From assembly GCA_003526525.1 (NCBI GenBank), contig DPVV01000266.1:1-9541 (forward strand): DNA of 9,541 nt. The letters run 5' to 3'. The notes beneath the pieces are model-generated. The model did no database searches, was not told the DNA's origin, and worked only from the letters and a program-made list of their open reading frames with translations. Of this stretch, positions 6,280 to 9,541 are shown one piece after another. The translations under genes were made by a program, and so were the position numbers. Source of the stretch: Lachnoclostridium phytofermentans. Lineage in GTDB: Bacteria; Bacillota; Clostridia; Lachnospirales; Lachnospiraceae. Each line of letters opens with the position of its first letter. The first letter of the stretch is position 1.

Positions 6280-8355
6280 CTATAGTACAATCGTACCTTG
6301 GGTCAAGTCTTGATTGTCACTGCTTGTACCCAGATAAACTTCATAGGTCATATGCTCCAATTCCATTTTTCCATTTGCTTCGTTATACCAGCACAATTCA
6401 CTTACTGGACATTCTATCTGAACTCTTTTACTTTCGCCTGCATTTAAAGATACTCGGCTAAATCCTCTTAATATTTTAACTGGTCTGTCTATGGAAGAAT
6501 TAGAAAATCCAACATACATTTGTACAACTTCCGTACCCTCTCGTTTTCCTATGTTTGTTATGGTTGCGTCGGCACTGATAGAATTCCCATTAGTAGAAAA
6601 AACAATATCTTCTAGTTTAAACTCGGTATAAGAAAGCCCATAACCAAATGGAATGGATGGTTTAACGCCTTCCTTTTCCAATTTAGTGTACCCATGATAA
6701 TAATCATAATATTGAGATTCCGTATCCCAATCTACCTGTGGTAAATCGCTTTCTTTATAAGGAATCACAAACGGTAATTTTCCACTTGGATTAACATCTC
6801 CAAACAGAATCTCAGCAATCGCTGTACCACCTTCCATTCCTGGATAATATGCCATCATAATCGCATTAACATCTTTTTTCCATTCCTCAATCATAATCAT
6901 ATTACCGCCGATTAAGACAGCAACGGAATTTTTATTTATAGGACCTACTTCTTGAATTAGTTTGATCTCGTTTTTATGTAACCCCAAAGAATCCTTGCGG
7001 TCTCCTCCCATTGAACCAGTATATCCTTCACTTTGGGCTTCTGAAACATATTCGCCCTCATCGTCATGATCATATCCAACCACAAAAACAACTGCGTCCG
7101 CTTCTTTGGCCAATTCTTTGGCATGCTCTATATCCTCTCCGTCATAAAATATAACTTGAGATTTTGGTGAAACATTGGCAATTCCTTGAATTGGTGAAAC
7201 CACATATTTCGGAAATACCCAGCTAGAACCATGATCTCCTATGTTCTCTTTTTTTCCGAGTTTTCCAAGTACCACTGTTTTCTTAATTGCTTCCTTGGAT
7301 AATGGAAGAATTTCATTTTCATTTTTTATTAAGGTAATTCCTTCTCTTGCGGATTGCAGGGCAAGGTCAATATGTTCCTTACAGCCAATTTTTTCTTCAG
7401 AAATTTCTTTCCTAGATGCATTTTCTGTCTGGGAAGCCAACAATGTTCTTATAATTCGTAATGCTGCCTCATCTATTTTAGATTCAGCTACAAGTCCATC
7501 CTTAACCGCCTGTACTAGTTTTTCACCAAAAAACTGTGTACAACACATTTCTATATCCTGTCCTCCATTAGCTGCTTCTACCGTATCTTTCACACCCCAA
7601 ATGAAATCACTCATTACAAATCCATCAAAATCCCATTCCTTTTTCAAGACTTCATTTAGTAGATAGCCGCTATGACCGCAATGGGTACCTTGATATAAAT
7701 TGTAAGCACTCATAACGCTTGCTGCTCCACGATCGATACATTTTTTGAAATGTGGTAAAAATACTTCTCGCTCAGTACGCTTATCACATTTCACATCCAC
7801 TTTAAATCTAGAAATTTCCATCTGATTAAAAGCAAAATGCTTAATACAAGCAATTACATTTTCCTCTTGAATGCCTTTTGCCAAAGAACTTCCCATTTCA
7901 CCGATATGGTAAGATTCTTCTCCGTAGGTCTCTTGGCTTCTTCCCCAACCAGGATTATAAGGGAGATTAATACACACACCTGCAAACAAGTTTCCTTTAT
8001 AAGCACGGATTTCTTCTGCAATGGCACGTCCTATTTTCTCCTCTAGCTCTGTATCAAAAGAAGCTCCTCTACACATGGATACCGGAAAACAAGTACTTTT
8101 TCCAGTTCCGCAAACAACTCCTCTTGGCCCATCACAAAATAACATTGGTGTAATATTTTCCTTTTCTATCCCACCTGCTGGATATGGAAAGTAATTGTAA
8201 TGTTTATTCAAAGGATCTGACATCATGTCCTGCATCATTCCTTCTAAAGTGACGTTTCCTCCCATAAGAGAAACTTTCTCTTCTAAGTTCAATGTATCCA
8301 AAATTCTTTTTGCTTCCTTTGTGTAACTAAGTCTTTGGTCTTTCGTGATACTCAT
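6280..8355 (-). CDS. GH3 family glycoside hydrolase B (beta-glucosidase-like), cytoplasmic
   Basis: This 691-residue GH3 enzyme belongs to a different subgroup from its operon partner. The start is the ATG at 8355, eight bases after a full AAGGAGG (8370-8364); an in-frame upstream ATG at 8394 has no such site. Domain 1 shows the substrate-binding motif CDGPRGV (74-80), PGWGRSQETYGEE (135-147), IKHFAFN (171-177) and the nucleophile motif FVMSDF with Asp250. Domain 2 (about 335-535) has DDEGEYVSE (431-439), where Glu435 (or Glu433) is the acid/base candidate, then GGDRKDSLGL (450-459). PFGYGLSYTEF (569-579) precedes a C-terminal fibronectin-III-like domain (about 590-680). No PA14 insert and no signal peptide are seen, so it is a compact intracellular form. 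It is the first gene of the operon; the symporter start lies 14 bases past its stop. Beta-glucoside activity is the best guess, but GH3 specificity cannot be fixed from sequence. Confidence 0.9.
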   Translation of the reverse strand: MSITKDQRLSYTKEAKRILDTLNLEEKVSLMGGNVTLEGMMQDMMSDPLNKHYNYFPYPAGGIEKENITPMLFCDGPRGVVCGTGKSTCFPVSMCRGASFDTELEEKIGRAIAEEIRAYKGNLFAGVCINLPYNPGWGRSQETYGEESYHIGEMGSSLAKGIQEENVIACIKHFAFNQMEISRFKVDVKCDKRTEREVFLPHFKKCIDRGAASVMSAYNLYQGTHCGHSGYLLNEVLKKEWDFDGFVMSDFIWGVKDTVEAANGGQDIEMCCTQFFGEKLVQAVKDGLVAESKIDEAALRIIRTLLASQTENASRKEISEEKIGCKEHIDLALQSAREGITLIKNENEILPLSKEAIKKTVVLGKLGKKENIGDHGSSWVFPKYVVSPIQGIANVSPKSQVIFYDGEDIEHAKELAKEADAVVFVVGYDHDDEGEYVSEAQSEGYTGSMGGDRKDSLGLHKNEIKLIQEVGPINKNSVAVLIGGNMIMIEEWKKDVNAIMMAYYPGMEGGTAIAEILFGDVNPSGKLPFVIPYKESDLPQVDWDTESQYYDYYHGYTKLEKEGVKPSIPFGYGLSYTEFKLEDIVFSTNGNSISADATITNIGKREGTEVVQMYVGFSNSSIDRPVKILRGFSRVSLNAGESKRVQIECPVSELCWYNEANGKMELEHMTYEVYLGTSSDNQDLTQGTIVL

Positions 8356-8482
8356 AAAAATTACCTCCTTATATATTCTTATTTTTTCTTTCATTAACTC
8401 TTTTTTCTCATGCTACTAATCGTATTACTGCTTAGAACAGAATGGCTCATCGCCGTTAATTACAGGAATGCTCCTTTATTTA
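8356..8482 (-). promoter_or_regulatory. regulatory gap between the AraC gene and the glycosidase operon
   Basis: These 127 bases lie upstream of the first GH3 gene and should hold its promoter and activator site. On the minus strand TAATAC is a possible -10 box, but no good -35 box lies 17 bases upstream, as is common at activator-dependent promoters. Around it is a short palindrome, TAAT (8417-8420), CGT, ATTA (8424-8427). Two small hairpins follow the regulator's stop: AGGA (8464-8467) / TCCT (8472-8475) and AATGGC (8441-8446) / GCCGTT (8452-8457). Neither is followed by a T run on the minus strand, so read-through from the regulator gene is possible. I see no convincing catabolite-response (cre) element. 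Confidence 0.4.
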
Positions 8483-9415
8483 TCAATTACTGTATCGGAT
8501 AAGTAATCCATGTGCTTCCTTTTCACTCCAAGTAAGATATCCCTTAATTTCCATATCGTTGTTTAAGCAACCTCCATTGCTCCGATATTCATTTGGTGTA
8601 ATTCCCACTTCTGTCTTAAATACACGATAGAATGTCTTGTCCGATTGAAATCCTACCAAATCGGATATTATGCCTATTTGCTTATCCGTATATTTCAGTA
8701 GTCTTCTAGCTTCATCAATGCGGCGTTCGGTCAATAGTTTTTTAGCAGAAATCCCTAGATTGCTTGTTAAAAATCTATGGACGCTCTTTTCACTCATTCC
8801 AATTTCTTTGTACATATCTTCTAGTACAAACTCATTTTTAAAATGATTCTGAATATAATCAATACAAGTCATTAGAAAATTATTGTTGTTTTCATTTCGT
8901 TTTTCACCTGAAGACTTCTGATAGATATCATAAGAGAGATTCTCAAAGCATTCGGCTACTAGCATTAAAACTAGGGCCCTTGTTCGCAAGCTTGCCGTTT
9001 CACAAATTTTTTCCCTCAAATTAGATAATCCAATCTGAGATACTAGCTGTGTGAAAATATCAATATTACATTTAGGCTGCATTCTTTGGTTTTTGCTGTT
9101 CAAATAAAAATAATAATCTCTATTTTCATTTTTTTCGATACAAAACAGTTCTGGTACAATTTGAATAAAAAGCAAAAGATTATTGTCGTTGGTACACTGT
9201 AGTTCATGTATTGTTTTGGAGTTTAATAAAATAATATCTCCTTCTTGTAGAATTACAGCTTCTGGTCGCGTATTAATCTTTATACTTCCTTTCAAAACAA
9301 ATACAAATTCATATTCATAATGCCAATGAAAATTAGAATATTTTATAGATGTAATAAATATTCTTGCACTCCGAAAATTATTGTATTCAATTAGTTCAAA
9401 ATTGTAATTATTCAT
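8483..9415 (-). CDS. AraC/XylS-family transcriptional regulator
   Basis: This 310-residue regulator probably senses a sugar and activates the downstream glycosidase operon. Residues about 15-90 form a cupin-type sensor domain with the sugar-sensor signature FHWHYEYEFVFVLKG (29-43) and LQEGDIILLNSKTIHEL (56-72). Residues about 183-278 form the paired helix-turn-helix DNA-binding domain. The first unit is around LEDMYKEIGMSEKSVHRF and the second around IISDLVGFQSDKTFYRVF, ending GITPNEYR, a typical family signature. A polar Asn-rich linker (about 168-180) joins the domains. About 30 residues after the DNA-binding domain (GGCLNNDMEIKGYLTW onward) are an extra tail of unknown role. AGGAG sits nine bases before the ATG. 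The gene is on the same strand as, and 127 bases upstream of, the operon it most likely controls. Confidence 0.93.
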   Translation of the reverse strand: MNNYNFELIEYNNFRSARIFITSIKYSNFHWHYEYEFVFVLKGSIKINTRPEAVILQEGDIILLNSKTIHELQCTNDNNLLLFIQIVPELFCIEKNENRDYYFYLNSKNQRMQPKCNIDIFTQLVSQIGLSNLREKICETASLRTRALVLMLVAECFENLSYDIYQKSSGEKRNENNNNFLMTCIDYIQNHFKNEFVLEDMYKEIGMSEKSVHRFLTSNLGISAKKLLTERRIDEARRLLKYTDKQIGIISDLVGFQSDKTFYRVFKTEVGITPNEYRSNGGCLNNDMEIKGYLTWSEKEAHGLLIRYSN

Positions 9416-9541
9416 ATTGCATCTCTCCTATTCTTATATTATCATTTTTTTAGTCATATTGTTCTCATAAACAGACTTGTTACATCTTGTTTTTGGACAT
9501 CTTATATATTTACTTTCGGTTTTTATATTATTTTTTATATA
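9416..9541 (-). promoter_or_regulatory. upstream region of the regulator gene with a 7-bp direct repeat
   Basis: This AT-rich leader has the ribosome binding site AGGAG next to the gene. The heptamer AAGATGT (minus strand) occurs twice, at 9497-9503 and 9482-9488, starting 15 bp apart; it could be part of a binding site. GATAAT-like sequences near 9440 may serve as a -10 box, but no matching -35 box is evident. The window ends here, so the region may be incomplete. Confidence 0.3.

Noticed and set aside
7241..7666. A 141-codon open frame on the + strand.
   Set aside because: It is entirely antisense to GH3 enzyme B, which has intact catalytic motifs across this region; composition and lack of a ribosome binding site mark it as a shadow.

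Overview
The window looks like a chromosomal segment of a low-GC, Gram-positive anaerobe of the Clostridia, most likely a plant-glycan-using or gut Lachnospiraceae-type organism. The reasons are AT-rich DNA, strong AGGAGG-type ribosome binding sites, protein families typical of that group (clostridial UraA-type permease, GPH sugar symporter, cytoplasmic GH3 glycosidases, AraC regulator) and a U-run intrinsic terminator. The species cannot be named from the sequence alone.

Layout: (1) Positions 1-190 hold a G-free minisatellite of 14/15-bp units arranged in a 43-bp higher-order repeat, followed by about 200 bp of AT-rich DNA with no visible gene. (2) A well-formed promoter (387-415) drives a leader that encodes a likely 24-residue peptide (471-545), then a U-rich stretch and a candidate attenuator (590-615), then a uracil/xanthine permease gene (653-1996, + strand). 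(3) The convergent intergenic region (1997-2563) contains a compact, highly palindromic structured element (about 2063-2294). It has a 22-bp inverted repeat with one mismatch, a GC-rich hairpin and a three-way-junction fold, and no ORF I believe. It resembles an orphan end or guide-RNA relic of an IS200/IS605-type element. (4) On the minus strand, an AraC regulator (9415-8483) is followed by a tight three-gene operon: GH3 glycosidase B (8355-6280), GPH-family sugar symporter (6265-4934) and GH3 glycosidase A (4930-2564). It ends in a strong intrinsic terminator (2540-2509).

Working together: the AraC protein probably senses a sugar and activates the operon. The symporter would import an oligosaccharide or glycoside, and the two GH3 enzymes, which lack signal peptides and belong to different GH3 subgroups, would cleave it in the cytoplasm. 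The permease is a separate unit for nucleobase salvage, apparently controlled in its leader. The least explained parts are the structured element at 2063-2294 and the permease leader.
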